A stretch of DNA of 64,000 nt, taken from positions 232,285 through 296,284 of the forward strand of contig NZ_CYPW01000006.1 in the NCBI RefSeq assembly GCF_001458175.1, in the 5' to 3' direction. The notes below the pieces were generated by a model. That model did no database searches and was not told where the DNA came from. It worked only from the letters and a program-made list of their open reading frames with translations. The position numbers and the translations under genes are program-made. Positions 9,431-18,107 of this stretch are shown piece by piece. How positions within the stretch are numbered: position 1 is the stretch's first letter; each line of letters opens with the position of its first letter. This DNA is from Shimia marina. Lineage in GTDB: Bacteria; Pseudomonadota; Alphaproteobacteria; Rhodobacterales; Rhodobacteraceae.

Positions 9431-10434
9431 GCGGCGGCCCCCATGGGATCAAACCGCGCCACCGTCTGTGCAATCAGCGCGGCCAGCGATTCACCACGCG
9501 CCCGCGCCGCGAAGGTCAAGGCCATGCGATGGCTCAACACAGGTCCGGCCATGTCGATCACATCCTGTGCGTTCGGGGCAAGGCGCCCCTGCAGCAGCGC
9601 TTGCGCGCGCACGGTCATCATCAGCGCCTGCGCCGCACGCGGCCCCGGCCCCCAAGCGATGTTTTCGCGCACCGCCTCGCTGGCGCTTTCATCATCCGGA
9701 CGACAGGCCCGCACCAGATCCAGTATCAGCTCCATCACGCTTTCCCCAACCGGCATGCGCCGCAGCAGGGTCTGCGCTGCAATCAGCGCCTCGGCATCAA
9801 ACACTTCATGGGCCGCCTCTTCGGCAACGCCAGTGGTCGCCAGAAGGATATCCCGTTCGGTGTCACGATCCGGATAGGGCACATCAATCTGCACCAGAAA
9901 CCGGTCCAGCTGCGCCTCTGGCAACGGGTAGGTGCCCTCTTGTTCAATCGGGTTCTGCGTGGCCAACACATGAAAGGGCGCATCCAGCGGGCGGTCAGCG
10001 CCTGCCACGGTCACTTGTTTTTCCTGCATCGCCTGCAAAAGCGCCGATTGGGTCCGCGGGCTGGCGCGGTTGATCTCATCCGCCATCAGCAACTGGCAAA
10101 AAATCGGCCCAGGCACGAATCGAAATTCCCGCGTGCCGCCTTTGCCTTTCTCCAGCACTTCAGAGCCCAGAATATCAGCAGGCATCAGATCCGGGGTGAA
10201 CTGCACGCGGTTGCCATTGAGCCCCATCACGGTAGAGAGCGTGTCCACCAGCCGCGTTTTGCCCAGCCCCGGCAGGCCAATCAAAAGCGCGTGCCCTCCA
10301 CAGAGCAAGGCCGAAAGCGTCAACTTCACCACACGTTCCTGCCCAATGAACCGGCGTGTGATCGCCGCCTTGGCCTCGGCCAGCTGCTGGCCCAGCGCTT
10401 CCACTTCTGCGACAAGATTGGCCTCATCTGACAT
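9427..10434 (-). CDS. MoxR family AAA ATPase
   Basis: AAA+ ATPase of the MoxR family, 335 aa. Walker A is GLPGLGKT (residues 53-60). Walker B with its sensor region is LLMADEINRASPRTQSALLQ near residue 120. The family motif for the loop after Walker B (VLATQNPIEQEGTYPLPEAQ) is intact, and a C-terminal lid follows. The chosen ATG gives MSDEANLV; the open frame extends further upstream but that part is antisense to the DUF1285 gene and reads as noise. It heads the four-gene overlapping operon, and its promoter must lie in the short divergent gap before 10490. The family is certain; the client is unknown. Confidence 0.95.
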   Translation of the reverse strand: MSDEANLVAEVEALGQQLAEAKAAITRRFIGQERVVKLTLSALLCGGHALLIGLPGLGKTRLVDTLSTVMGLNGNRVQFTPDLMPADILGSEVLEKGKGGTREFRFVPGPIFCQLLMADEINRASPRTQSALLQAMQEKQVTVAGADRPLDAPFHVLATQNPIEQEGTYPLPEAQLDRFLVQIDVPYPDRDTERDILLATTGVAEEAAHEVFDAEALIAAQTLLRRMPVGESVMELILDLVRACRPDDESASEAVRENIAWGPGPRAAQALMMTVRAQALLQGRLAPNAQDVIDMAGPVLSHRMALTFAARARGESLAALIAQTVARFDPMGAAA

Positions 10435-10489
10435 CGGTTCACTCCCGTACCTCTTTGTGCTTACTTTGACAGTAACGCGCTCAGAGAAA

Positions 10490-11104
10490 ATGGCAAAAGC
10501 AATGAGGGAACAATTTCCTGTGAAAGTTGACGCAGACAATATCGCCGCCTCCGCCAAAGCCGCCAGCAAAGGCAACGGCCCGGCCCCCGTGCACCTGTGG
10601 AACCCGCCCCATTGCGGAGATCTGGACATGCGCATCGCGCGCGATGGCACATGGTTTTATCAGGGCAGCCCGATCAATCGCCCCGCATTGGTACGGCTGT
10701 TTTCCAACATCCTGCGCAAGGACGGAGACAGCTATGTGCTTGTCACCCCTGTGGAAAAAGTGGGCATCACTGTGGAAGATGCGCCTTTTGTGGCCGAAGA
10801 TTTTGACGTTACAACCGCAGAGCCCGCCAGTGGCAAAGATCAGACGATCAGCTTTGTCACCCATGTGGGCGACCGCGTCACCGCCGGGGCCGACACGCCC
10901 ATCCGCGTAGAGTTCGACCCGACCACCCAAGAGCCAGCGCCCTATGTGACCGTGCGTGCCAATCTTGAAGCCCGCATCAGCCGCAAGGCCTTTTACCGAC
11001 TTGTGGACCTGGGCACGCATCAGGATGTGGATGGCACCAGCATGTTTGGCGTCACCTCAGCCGGCACTTTCTTTCCGTTTTTGCCCTCTGAGGCTCTCGA
11101 CTGA
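10490..11104 (+). CDS. DUF1285 domain-containing protein
   Basis: Cytosolic protein of 204 aa belonging to the DUF1285 family, which is uncharacterised. The family pattern is visible as PPHCGDLDMRIARDGTWFYQ, then GSPINRPALVRLFSNILR and a DSYVLVTPVEKVGI block. It is divergent from moxR across 55 bp, an arrangement found in related genomes. ATG at 10490 is used; a second in-frame ATG at 10502 is possible, and neither has a strong ribosome binding site. No membrane segment or signal is present. Nothing in the sequence indicates a reaction. Confidence 0.88.
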   Translation: MAKAMREQFPVKVDADNIAASAKAASKGNGPAPVHLWNPPHCGDLDMRIARDGTWFYQGSPINRPALVRLFSNILRKDGDSYVLVTPVEKVGITVEDAPFVAEDFDVTTAEPASGKDQTISFVTHVGDRVTAGADTPIRVEFDPTTQEPAPYVTVRANLEARISRKAFYRLVDLGTHQDVDGTSMFGVTSAGTFFPFLPSEALD

Positions 11105-11205
11105 AAACGAGGGAGCGGCGGAGCCATGCCGATCTGTCAAAATGGTGTGATTTCAGCCTGTTCGCAGGGCGTGAAAGCTGGGATACCTGTGTCGAGGAGA
11201 GCCAT

Positions 11206-11958
11206 ATGCCACGATTTGCCGCCAATCTGACACTGTTGTTTGCCGAATTCCCGGAACTGGACCGCTATGATGCGGCTGCCGAAGCGGGGTTTGAAGCGGT
11301 GGAAGTGCTTTTTCCCTATGATACGCCGGGGCCGGAAACCCAGCGCGCTCTGCTGCGCAACGGGCTGTCGCTGGAGCTGATCAACTGCCCGCCCCCCAAT
11401 TACACCGGGGGAGACAGGGGCTTTGCCGCAGTGCCGGGGCTCTCAGAGCGGTTTCAACGCGATTTTCGCCGCACGTTGCGCTATGCGCAAATGCTACGCG
11501 CGCGCCTTGTGCACATCATGGCTGGGGCGGCGAGCGGGGCGGACGCCCGGCAGACCTTCGTGGAGAATTTGAAATGGGCCTGTGATTTTGCCCCCCAACA
11601 GCAGCTCACGATTGAGCCCATAAATGATGTGGACATGCCCGGTTATTTCCTCAATGATTTTGATCTGGCCGCCGAGATATTGGATGAGGTCAACGCACCC
11701 AATCTTGCCCTGCAATTTGACACCTATCATGCCTTTCGCATCCATGGCGATGTGATCGCCTGCTGGGAAAAGCACAAATCCCGTGTGCGCCATGTGCAGA
11801 TCGGTGGGCTGCCAGACCGTCATGAACCGATTGCCAGCAAGCATCTCGACTACCCGGCATTTTTCAAAATGCTGGATGAAAGCGGCTACAGCGGGGTGGT
11901 GAGCGCCGAATACACGCCGAAGAAACGCACCGAACAGGGGTTGGGCTGGCTCAAGTGA
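11206..11958 (+). CDS. hyi: hydroxypyruvate isomerase family protein
   Basis: TIM-barrel isomerase of 250 aa in the AP-endonuclease-2/xylose isomerase superfamily, most like Hyi, which interconverts hydroxypyruvate and tartronate semialdehyde. Metal and substrate residues are recognisable in TIEPINDVDMPGYF (about residues 129-142), LQFDTYHAFRIHGD (about 167-180), HVQIGGLPDRHEP and SAEYTPKKRTEQGLGWL at the C-terminus. A GAGGAGAGCCAT ribosome binding region precedes the ATG. It stands alone, between a DUF1285 gene and convergent polA, with no glyoxylate carboligase or tartronate semialdehyde reductase nearby, so its exact sugar-acid substrate is uncertain. Confidence 0.88.
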   Translation: MPRFAANLTLLFAEFPELDRYDAAAEAGFEAVEVLFPYDTPGPETQRALLRNGLSLELINCPPPNYTGGDRGFAAVPGLSERFQRDFRRTLRYAQMLRARLVHIMAGAASGADARQTFVENLKWACDFAPQQQLTIEPINDVDMPGYFLNDFDLAAEILDEVNAPNLALQFDTYHAFRIHGDVIACWEKHKSRVRHVQIGGLPDRHEPIASKHLDYPAFFKMLDESGYSGVVSAEYTPKKRTEQGLGWLK

Positions 11959-12032
11959 TATGAGCCTGAACCTGCGCTACGCCTGACATGCGCAGCGCAT
12001 TGAATATTGAAGGCCAACTGACGCCGGTAGGT

Positions 12033-14831
12033 TTAATGCGCCTCCGCCCAATTGGCACCGCGCCCCGCATCCACAATCAGTGGCACGTCAAGCTTGATCG
12101 CCGGTTCCGTCGCACCTTGCATCACCTCCCGCGCGGCGGCGATTGTGGCATCAACGGCGCTGTCTTCCACCTCAAAGATCAATTCGTCGTGCACCTGCAA
12201 CAGCATTTTGGCCGGCAGGTCCTTGATCGCCTCAGGCATGCGGATCATGGCGCGACGGATGATATCGGCCGCAGTGCCCTGAATCGGCGCGTTGATGGCC
12301 GCACGATAGGCAAAGCTCGCACGCGGGCCTTTGGCATTGATCTCTGGCGTGTGGATTTTACGGCCAAAGAGGGTCTGGACGTAACCATGGGTTTTGGCGA
12401 ATTCCTTGGTGTCATCCATATAGGTCCGGATGCCGGGGAAGCGCTCAAAATATCGGTTGATGAAATCCTGCGCTTCGCCACGCGGAATGCGCAGATTGCG
12501 CGCCAGTCCAAAGCCTGAGACGCCGTAGATCACCCCAAAGTTGATGGCCTTGGCGCGACGGCGGATTTCACTGGTCATCTCGTCCAGCGGCACCCCAAAA
12601 ACCTCAGAGGCGGTCATGGCGTGGATGTCGCGGCCATCGCGGAAGGCTTCCTTTAGGGCATCAATATCCGCGATATGGGCCAGAATGCGCAGCTCCACCT
12701 GAGAGTAGTCAAGGCTGATCAGGGCTTTGCCTTCTTCGGCCACAAAGGCTTCGCGGATGCGCCGCCCCTCTTCAGAGCGCACGGGAATATTCTGCAGGTT
12801 GGGATCGGTGGAGGACAGGCGCCCGGTGTTGGCCCCGGTCTGCACATAAGAGGTGTGCACACGGCCTGTCTCTGCATTGATATGCGTCTGCAGCGCATCA
12901 GTGTAGGTGGACTTCAGCTTGCTGAGCTGACGCCAATCCAGCACAAGACCCGGCAGCGCATGTTCGGTGGCCAGATCTTCAAGAATATCCACACCAGTGG
13001 CATAAGCCCCGGTTTTGCCTTTCTTGCCGCCGGGCAGTTCCAGTTTGTCAAACAGGATCTCGCCCAGCTGTTTGGGAGATCCGACGTTGAACTCCTGACC
13101 GGCGAGTTCATGGATTTCCGCCTCAAGCCCGGCCATTTTCTGGGCAAAGGCGTTGGACATGCGGCTCAATGTGTCACGATCTACCTTGATACCGTAGCGC
13201 TCCATCTGGGCCAGCACCGGCACCAGCGGCCGTTCGAGTGTTTCATAGACCGTGCTGACCTGACGGCGGTGCAGCTTGGGTTTGAAGAGTTGCCACAGGC
13301 GCAGCGTGATATCCGCATCCTCCGCCGCATAGGGCAGCGCATCGGCGATGGCGACCTTGTCAAAGGTGATCATGCTCTTGCCACTGCCAATCAGGGTTTT
13401 GATCGGGATCGGCTGGTGGTTAAGATACCGCTCGCTGAGGGCATCCATGCCGTGATTGTGCTCCCCCGCGTGCAGCGCATACGACAACAGCATGGTGTCA
13501 TCCACCGGGGTGACGGCGATTTTGTAATTGGCAAAGACCTTGCAGTCATATTTTGCATTCTGGAAGATTTTCAGGATCGCCGGATCTTCCAGCATCGGCT
13601 GCAGCGCATCCAGCACCTCCGTCAGAGGCAGCTGATCCTCTTGCAGCTCCTCCCCGCCAAACAGATCGTCGCTTGCGCCCTTTTTGTGGCCAACCGGGAT
13701 ATAACAGGCCTCCCCCGGCTCCACACTCAGACAGATGCCCGCCAGTTCGGCGACCATCTCATCCAGCGAGTTGGTTTCCGTATCCACCGCCACATAGCCG
13801 CGCTTGTAGATGGCAGCAATCCAGCGATCCAGCGCGGCGCGGTCTTTGACCCATTCGTATTTGGCCGCATCAAAGGGGATGTCTTCTGCCGCAGAGGCAT
13901 CTTCAGCTGCCGCCAGCGCGGGCTCGGGCAAAGAGGGGGCCTCTACGCCCAGCTTATCAGCTGCGCGCTTGATAAGCGTGCGCAATTCCATCTCTGCCAA
14001 GAAGCCCAGAAGCTTTTCCGGATCCGCATCCTGCACTTCCAGATCATCCAGCGTAAAGTCCAGCGCCATGTCGCAATCCAGCTGCACAAGCTGCTTGGAC
14101 AGTTCAATCTGATCTCGTTTTTCAATCAGGGTCTGGCGCCGCTTGGGCTGTTTGATTTCTTCGGCCCGATCCAGCAGATCTTCAAGGGAGCCATATTCAT
14201 TGATCAGCAAGGCTGCGGTCTTGATGCCGATCCCCGGTGCACCGGGGACGTTGTCCACGCTATCACCCGCCAGCGCCTGAACATCCACCACACGCTCCGG
14301 GCCGACACCGAATTTTTCAATGACACCCTCGCGGTCGATGCGTTTGTTTTTCATGGCGTCGAGCATTTCCACACCATCGCCCACCAACTGCATCAGGTCC
14401 TTGTCGGAGCTGATGATGGTGCACCGCCCACTTGCCGCGCGCGCCTGACAGGCCAGGGTGGCGATGATGTCATCGGCCTCAAAGCCTTCGATTTCCTTGC
14501 AGGCGATGTTGAAAGCACGGGTGGCGTCGCGCGTCAGCGGGAACTGCGGCTTCAGATCTTCGGGCGCAGGCGGGCGATTGGCCTTATATTGATCATACAG
14601 GTCATTGCGGAAGCTTTTGCCGGAATGGTCAAAGATCACCGCGACATGGGTGGGGGCATCCGGGCCAGCGTTGTCCTCGATATAGCGCTGCAACATGTTG
14701 CAAAAGCCAGACACCGCGCCGATGGGCAGCCCGTCAGATTTGCGCGTCAGCGGGGGCAATGCGTGATAGGCCCGAAAAATGAAGGCCGATCCGTCGATCA
14801 GATGCAGGTGACATCCTTTGCCAAAACCCAT
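12033..14831 (-). CDS. polA: DNA polymerase I
   Basis: Repair and Okazaki-processing polymerase, 932 aa. Domain order is complete: a 5'-3' exonuclease (residues 1-290, with LIDGSAFIFRAYHALPPL and SSDKDLMQLV), then a 3'-5' proofreading domain beginning around 335 with its metal-binding DTE at 350-352, then the family A polymerase. The latter shows SLDYSQVELRILAHI, the O-helix RRRAKAINFGVIYGVSGFG and LQVHDELIFEV. Phe in NFGVIYG is the usual residue discriminating against dideoxynucleotides. The ATG at 14831 has an AGGAG seven bases upstream. Its upstream gap carries a cluster of palindromic repeats. Confidence 0.98.
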   Translation of the reverse strand: MGFGKGCHLHLIDGSAFIFRAYHALPPLTRKSDGLPIGAVSGFCNMLQRYIEDNAGPDAPTHVAVIFDHSGKSFRNDLYDQYKANRPPAPEDLKPQFPLTRDATRAFNIACKEIEGFEADDIIATLACQARAASGRCTIISSDKDLMQLVGDGVEMLDAMKNKRIDREGVIEKFGVGPERVVDVQALAGDSVDNVPGAPGIGIKTAALLINEYGSLEDLLDRAEEIKQPKRRQTLIEKRDQIELSKQLVQLDCDMALDFTLDDLEVQDADPEKLLGFLAEMELRTLIKRAADKLGVEAPSLPEPALAAAEDASAAEDIPFDAAKYEWVKDRAALDRWIAAIYKRGYVAVDTETNSLDEMVAELAGICLSVEPGEACYIPVGHKKGASDDLFGGEELQEDQLPLTEVLDALQPMLEDPAILKIFQNAKYDCKVFANYKIAVTPVDDTMLLSYALHAGEHNHGMDALSERYLNHQPIPIKTLIGSGKSMITFDKVAIADALPYAAEDADITLRLWQLFKPKLHRRQVSTVYETLERPLVPVLAQMERYGIKVDRDTLSRMSNAFAQKMAGLEAEIHELAGQEFNVGSPKQLGEILFDKLELPGGKKGKTGAYATGVDILEDLATEHALPGLVLDWRQLSKLKSTYTDALQTHINAETGRVHTSYVQTGANTGRLSSTDPNLQNIPVRSEEGRRIREAFVAEEGKALISLDYSQVELRILAHIADIDALKEAFRDGRDIHAMTASEVFGVPLDEMTSEIRRRAKAINFGVIYGVSGFGLARNLRIPRGEAQDFINRYFERFPGIRTYMDDTKEFAKTHGYVQTLFGRKIHTPEINAKGPRASFAYRAAINAPIQGTAADIIRRAMIRMPEAIKDLPAKMLLQVHDELIFEVEDSAVDATIAAAREVMQGATEPAIKLDVPLIVDAGRGANWAEAH

Positions 14832-14915
14832 GGTGCGCTCCTGTTGTGCTTGCGTGGCTCCGTTGTGCCATGCCCCCCGCTTTGGCACCAGTCGAAAACC
14901 TGTCAGGAAATCGTG

Positions 14916-15050
14916 TTTGGGGGCGCTGCCCCCGTCATCGCGAGCGATGACTCCCCCGGGATATTTATATCAAGAGGAAGCCTGCGGGCGCGACAGGCTC
15001 AGCGGCAGCTGAGCCGGGCCCAACGGGAGGAGGCTTGGCTGTGCCAAGCA
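14916..15050. repeat. cluster of four extragenic palindromes
   Basis: Between the starts of polA and the lysine-ketoglutarate reductase gene lies a row of hairpins: GGGGGC/GCCCCC (14919-14933), GTCATCG/CGATGAC (14934-14951), GGCTCAGC/GCTGAGCC (14996-15015) and GCTTGGC/GCCAAGC (15033-15049). After the second hairpin comes CTCCCCCGGGATATTTATA, which matches, as far as I can recall, a palindromic repeat found many times in Rhodobacteraceae genomes. It is a REP-like extragenic element, not an operator of one gene. An alternative pairing AGCCTG/CAGGCT (14979-14999) competes with the third hairpin. Confidence 0.7.
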
Positions 15051-15124
15051 GACGACGGGCGGGAGCCTCTTGCTTTCGGCGCAGTGGGCTGGTCTATGGA
15101 GCCGCAACTATGAGGGGAGCCGAG

Positions 15125-16180
15125 ATGACTCATCTGTGGGTACGGGCCGAACAGCGGCCAAATGAAGAGCGGGTGGGTCTGACACCCGAAGGCGCAAAGG
15201 CGCTGATGGACAAAGGCATCCGGGTGACCGTTGAGGAAAGCTCCGTGCGCGCGATCCCAATCGCAGGCTACAAAGCCGTGGGCTGTGACATTGCCGCAGA
15301 GAACAGCTGGCCTGACGCGCCCAAGGATGCGATCATCTTTGGTCTAAAGGAGCTGCCGGAAGATGGCTCCCCGCTGCTGCATCGCCACATTATGTTTGGC
15401 CATGCCTTCAAAGGGCAGCATTCCGGCGTGGCCTTGCTCAAGCGCTTCAAGGCGGGCGGCGGCACATTGTATGATCTGGAATATCTGGTGGATGACACCG
15501 GTCGCCGTGTGGCCGCCTTTGGCTATTGGGCGGGCTATGCCGGGGCGGCTGTGACCCTGAAATCCTGGGCCGCACAACACCGCGGCGCCATTTGTGCGCC
15601 GGTGGGAGTCTATAAAGGAAAAGATGCGCTTTTGGCGGATCTTGGCGCAGAGTTGGACGCGCTGGCCACAGACCGGCCTTCTGCCATTGTGATCGGTGCG
15701 CTGGGGCGCGTGGGCACCGGTGCGGCGGACCTTTTGGAAGCGATGGGCTGTTCCGTCACAAAGTGGGACATGGCAGAAACCGCCTCTGGGGGGCCGTTTC
15801 CGGAAATTCTGGCACATGATCTGTTCCTGAACTGTATCTTTGCGCGCCCCGGCACGCCGGTGTTTGTGCCTCAAGAGGCTTTGACCACAGAGCGTCAGCT
15901 CACCGCCATTGGCGATGTGGCCTGCGATCCGGACAGCGATTACAACCCGGTGCCGGTCTATGATCGCGCCACCACATGGGACGCACCAGCATTGCGCGTG
16001 GCCGAAGCGCCGGTGCTGGATGTGATGGCGATTGACAACCTGCCCTCCATGCTGCCGGTCGAAAGCTCTGAGGATTACGCCGCGCAATTGCTGGACACGC
16101 TGCTGACACTTGATGACCTCAGCGGCGGTGTCTGGACCCGCGCTGAGGCCGATTTCAAAACCCATTCCAAAGATCTCTGA
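15125..16180 (+). CDS. saccharopine dehydrogenase, L-lysine-forming type (lysine-ketoglutarate reductase)
   Basis: Enzyme of 351 aa in the AlaDH/PNT-like LYS1 family. In bacteria such as Ruegeria/Silicibacter it is thought to work mainly in lysine catabolism, condensing lysine and 2-oxoglutarate to saccharopine. The N-terminal domain shows WVRAEQRPNEERVGLTPEGA with the conserved Arg/Glu, and HIMFGHAFKGQ lies near residue 90. The C-terminal Rossmann part shows VIGALGRVGTGAADLL. An AGGGGAG ribosome binding site precedes the ATG. The saccharopine dehydrogenase gene follows after 14 bp, so both steps are encoded as separate proteins in one operon, unlike the fused animal and plant enzyme. Confidence 0.88.
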   Translation: MTHLWVRAEQRPNEERVGLTPEGAKALMDKGIRVTVEESSVRAIPIAGYKAVGCDIAAENSWPDAPKDAIIFGLKELPEDGSPLLHRHIMFGHAFKGQHSGVALLKRFKAGGGTLYDLEYLVDDTGRRVAAFGYWAGYAGAAVTLKSWAAQHRGAICAPVGVYKGKDALLADLGAELDALATDRPSAIVIGALGRVGTGAADLLEAMGCSVTKWDMAETASGGPFPEILAHDLFLNCIFARPGTPVFVPQEALTTERQLTAIGDVACDPDSDYNPVPVYDRATTWDAPALRVAEAPVLDVMAIDNLPSMLPVESSEDYAAQLLDTLLTLDDLSGGVWTRAEADFKTHSKDL

Positions 16181-16194
16181 GGGGAGTTAGAGAC

Positions 16195-17337
16195 ATGACA
16201 ATTCACTGGTGTGGCACTGGCCTCTCGGCCATTCCCGGCCTGCGCCGCCTGCTTGAAGCAGGCCGCGCGGTCACTGTCTGGAACCGCACAATTGCCAAAG
16301 CCGAAGAGGCAGTGGGCGACCTGACCAAAGACATCCGCGTCTTTGACATCGACGCCCTCGGCGCAGTGCTGGTGTCTGGCGACGTTGTGGTCTCCATGTT
16401 GCCGGGTGACTGGCATGTGCCGCTTGCCGAACTGTGCATCGCCAAGGGCGCGCATTTCGTCAGCTCTTCCTACATTGCGCCCGAAATGAAAGCGCTGGAT
16501 GCCAAAGCCAAAGCCGCTGGCGTGGCCTGCGTGAACGAGGTGGGGTTGGATCCGGGGATTGACCACCTGATGGCGCATGCTTTGGTGGCCGACTACCGCG
16601 CCTCTGACGCCTATGACACCGACAACACCCTCAGCTTCATCAGTTATTGCGGTGGCGTGCCAAAGGTGGCCAACCCGTTCCGCTACAAATTCAGCTGGTC
16701 GCCACTGGGCGTGTTGAAAGCCCTGCGCTCCCCATCTCGCTCCATCCGCGACGGCGCCCCCTTGGATGTAAACCGTCCCTGGGACGCGATCAGCAGTTAT
16801 GAGGCCCCTCTGGCGGAGGCGGAAACCTTTGAGGTTTATCCAAACCGCGACAGCATTCCTTTCATGGAAGACTACAAATTTGACCCCAACTGGAAGGTCG
16901 ATACCTTTGTGCGCGGCACGCTGCGTCTCAATGGCTGGGCCGAGGCCTGGGGCGATGTGTTTACCGAGATCGAAACCCTTTCAGGGCCTGAGGGCGATGC
17001 CCGCCTCAAAGAAATGTCCGATCAGTTCTGGGAGGAAAACTCCTATGACGAAGGTGAGCCGGACCGCGTTATTCTCTGTGTTGGGCTGAAGGCGGAGAAA
17101 GACGGTGCAGAGGTGTATCACAAGACCTATGCGATGGACGCCTGGGGGGATGTGCGCGGCACCGCCATGGCGCGGCTTGTCTCTATTCCGGTGTCGCTGG
17201 CCATTGAAGCTGTGATTGATGGTAAAATTGCCGCCGGTGTGCATGCTGCGCCCTCTGAGGAAGCGCTGGTCTCTGAGTGGCTCTCCCATATTGGCACTTT
17301 GGCGCAGCACATGCAGATCGTGGATCACACCGCCTGA
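16195..17337 (+). CDS. saccharopine dehydrogenase, L-glutamate-forming type
   Basis: LYS9-like dehydrogenase of 380 aa that would split saccharopine to 2-aminoadipate semialdehyde and glutamate. The Rossmann region starts at once (HWCGTGLSAIPGLRRLLEAG), with the catalytic-domain signatures VNEVGLDPGIDHLMAHALV and ISYCGGVPKVANPFRYKFSW. GGGGAG precedes the ATG. It is co-directional with, and 14 bp after, the lysine-ketoglutarate reductase gene. Together they form the first two reactions of the saccharopine route. An aminoadipate semialdehyde dehydrogenase gene is not in the window. A strong terminator hairpin closes the operon. Confidence 0.9.
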   Translation: MTIHWCGTGLSAIPGLRRLLEAGRAVTVWNRTIAKAEEAVGDLTKDIRVFDIDALGAVLVSGDVVVSMLPGDWHVPLAELCIAKGAHFVSSSYIAPEMKALDAKAKAAGVACVNEVGLDPGIDHLMAHALVADYRASDAYDTDNTLSFISYCGGVPKVANPFRYKFSWSPLGVLKALRSPSRSIRDGAPLDVNRPWDAISSYEAPLAEAETFEVYPNRDSIPFMEDYKFDPNWKVDTFVRGTLRLNGWAEAWGDVFTEIETLSGPEGDARLKEMSDQFWEENSYDEGEPDRVILCVGLKAEKDGAEVYHKTYAMDAWGDVRGTAMARLVSIPVSLAIEAVIDGKIAAGVHAAPSEEALVSEWLSHIGTLAQHMQIVDHTA

Positions 17338-17364
17338 TCTAATTGGCCGCAAAAAGTTAAATAT

Positions 17365-17398
17365 ACGGGCCTGAAGGGGAGACTTTCAGGCCCGTTTT
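17365..17398. terminator. hairpin terminator between convergent genes
   Basis: An 11-bp perfect stem, ACGGGCCTGAA paired with TTCAGGCCCGT around a 9-base loop, is followed on the plus strand by TTTT. It ends the saccharopine operon and sits 13 bp before the end of the convergent oxidoreductase gene. Confidence 0.85.
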
Positions 17399-17410
17399 CG
17401 TTGGGTGTCC

Positions 17411-18004
17411 TCACAGGCCCAAGGCACCCATTTTGGCAACACGGCTTTGCCACCGCGCCACAAGGCCGTCTTTGGGATGGCTCGTGCCGGAAAACGTGCT
17501 GACCTTGGCGGGTTTGATCCCCACAAACTCCAAGATCTGGCGACGCAGCTGCACAGCCAGGGCATCGCGATAGAACAGACGAAACACCCAGCCCGGCGTG
17601 TCTGACAACAGCAGAATGCGCCCGGTTTTTCCGGTCAACAGGGGTGCGGGCAATCCAAGCGGGGTGGTGTTGCGCGTGTCAAAGGTCCGCCCCGGCAGCA
17701 GCGCGCGATCAAACAGACCTTTCAGCTTGGCAGGCAGCCCGCCCCACCACATTGGCGTCGCAACCACTACATGCTCCGCCCATTCCAGATCCGTGAGCAA
17801 CTGTTCCAATTCGGGCTCAAGTGGTTTTTGGCGCTCATAGCCGCCAAATCCATAATCCATGTCAAACTGCAGATCATGCAATTGGATCAGGCGCACCTGA
17901 TGACCGGCCTTGCGCGCCGCATTGGCATAGCTCTCCGCCAAGCTGCCGGTCAGCGACTGCGCCGCCGGGTGCCCATTCAGGACAAAAATACGTTTCGATG
18001 ACAT
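17411..18004 (-). CDS. NAD(P)H-dependent oxidoreductase, flavodoxin_2 family
   Basis: Flavoprotein of about 197 aa in the KefF/MdaB/NQO-like family, predicted to reduce quinones, nitro compounds or azo dyes with NAD(P)H. The FMN/FAD phosphate loop region is VLNGHPAAQSLTGSLAE near the N-terminus. The second signature is VVATPMWWGGLPAKLKGLFD (about residues 80-100). Two consecutive ATG codons are present (18007, 18004); the second is seven bases from GGAG and is preferred. The gene is divergent from a TetR regulator, and three TGACC-N2-GGTCA palindromes lie in the 100-bp gap, so TetR repression with release by an electrophile or quinone is the natural reading. Confidence 0.88.
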   Translation of the reverse strand: MSSKRIFVLNGHPAAQSLTGSLAESYANAARKAGHQVRLIQLHDLQFDMDYGFGGYERQKPLEPELEQLLTDLEWAEHVVVATPMWWGGLPAKLKGLFDRALLPGRTFDTRNTTPLGLPAPLLTGKTGRILLLSDTPGWVFRLFYRDALAVQLRRQILEFVGIKPAKVSTFSGTSHPKDGLVARWQSRVAKMGALGL

Positions 18005-18022
18005 CATGATTCTCCAAAATAA

Positions 18023-18086
18023 TGACCATGGTCAATTTTATTCCACCAAAAAGTGACCGCGGTCAATTAAAATTTGACCACGGTCA
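18023..18086. promoter_or_regulatory. three TetR-type palindromic operators
   Basis: The divergent gap holds three copies of TGACC-N2-GGTCA: TGACCATGGTCA at 18023-18034, TGACCGCGGTCA at 18054-18065 and TGACCACGGTCA at 18075-18086. Each is a perfect 12-bp palindrome or differs only in its two central bases. Centre-to-centre distances are 31 and 21 bp, close to three and two helical turns, so all three present the same face. They are the obvious binding sites for the adjacent TetR protein and cover both promoters. Confidence 0.85.
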
Positions 18087-18107
18087 GAAATCATATAGAA
18101 AGGTGAT

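Noticed and set aside
12675-15113. 812-codon plus-strand open frame opposite polA
   Set aside because: It is antisense to a complete, well-conserved polA. Such long shadow frames are common in high-GC genomes, and it shows no domain or ribosome binding site.
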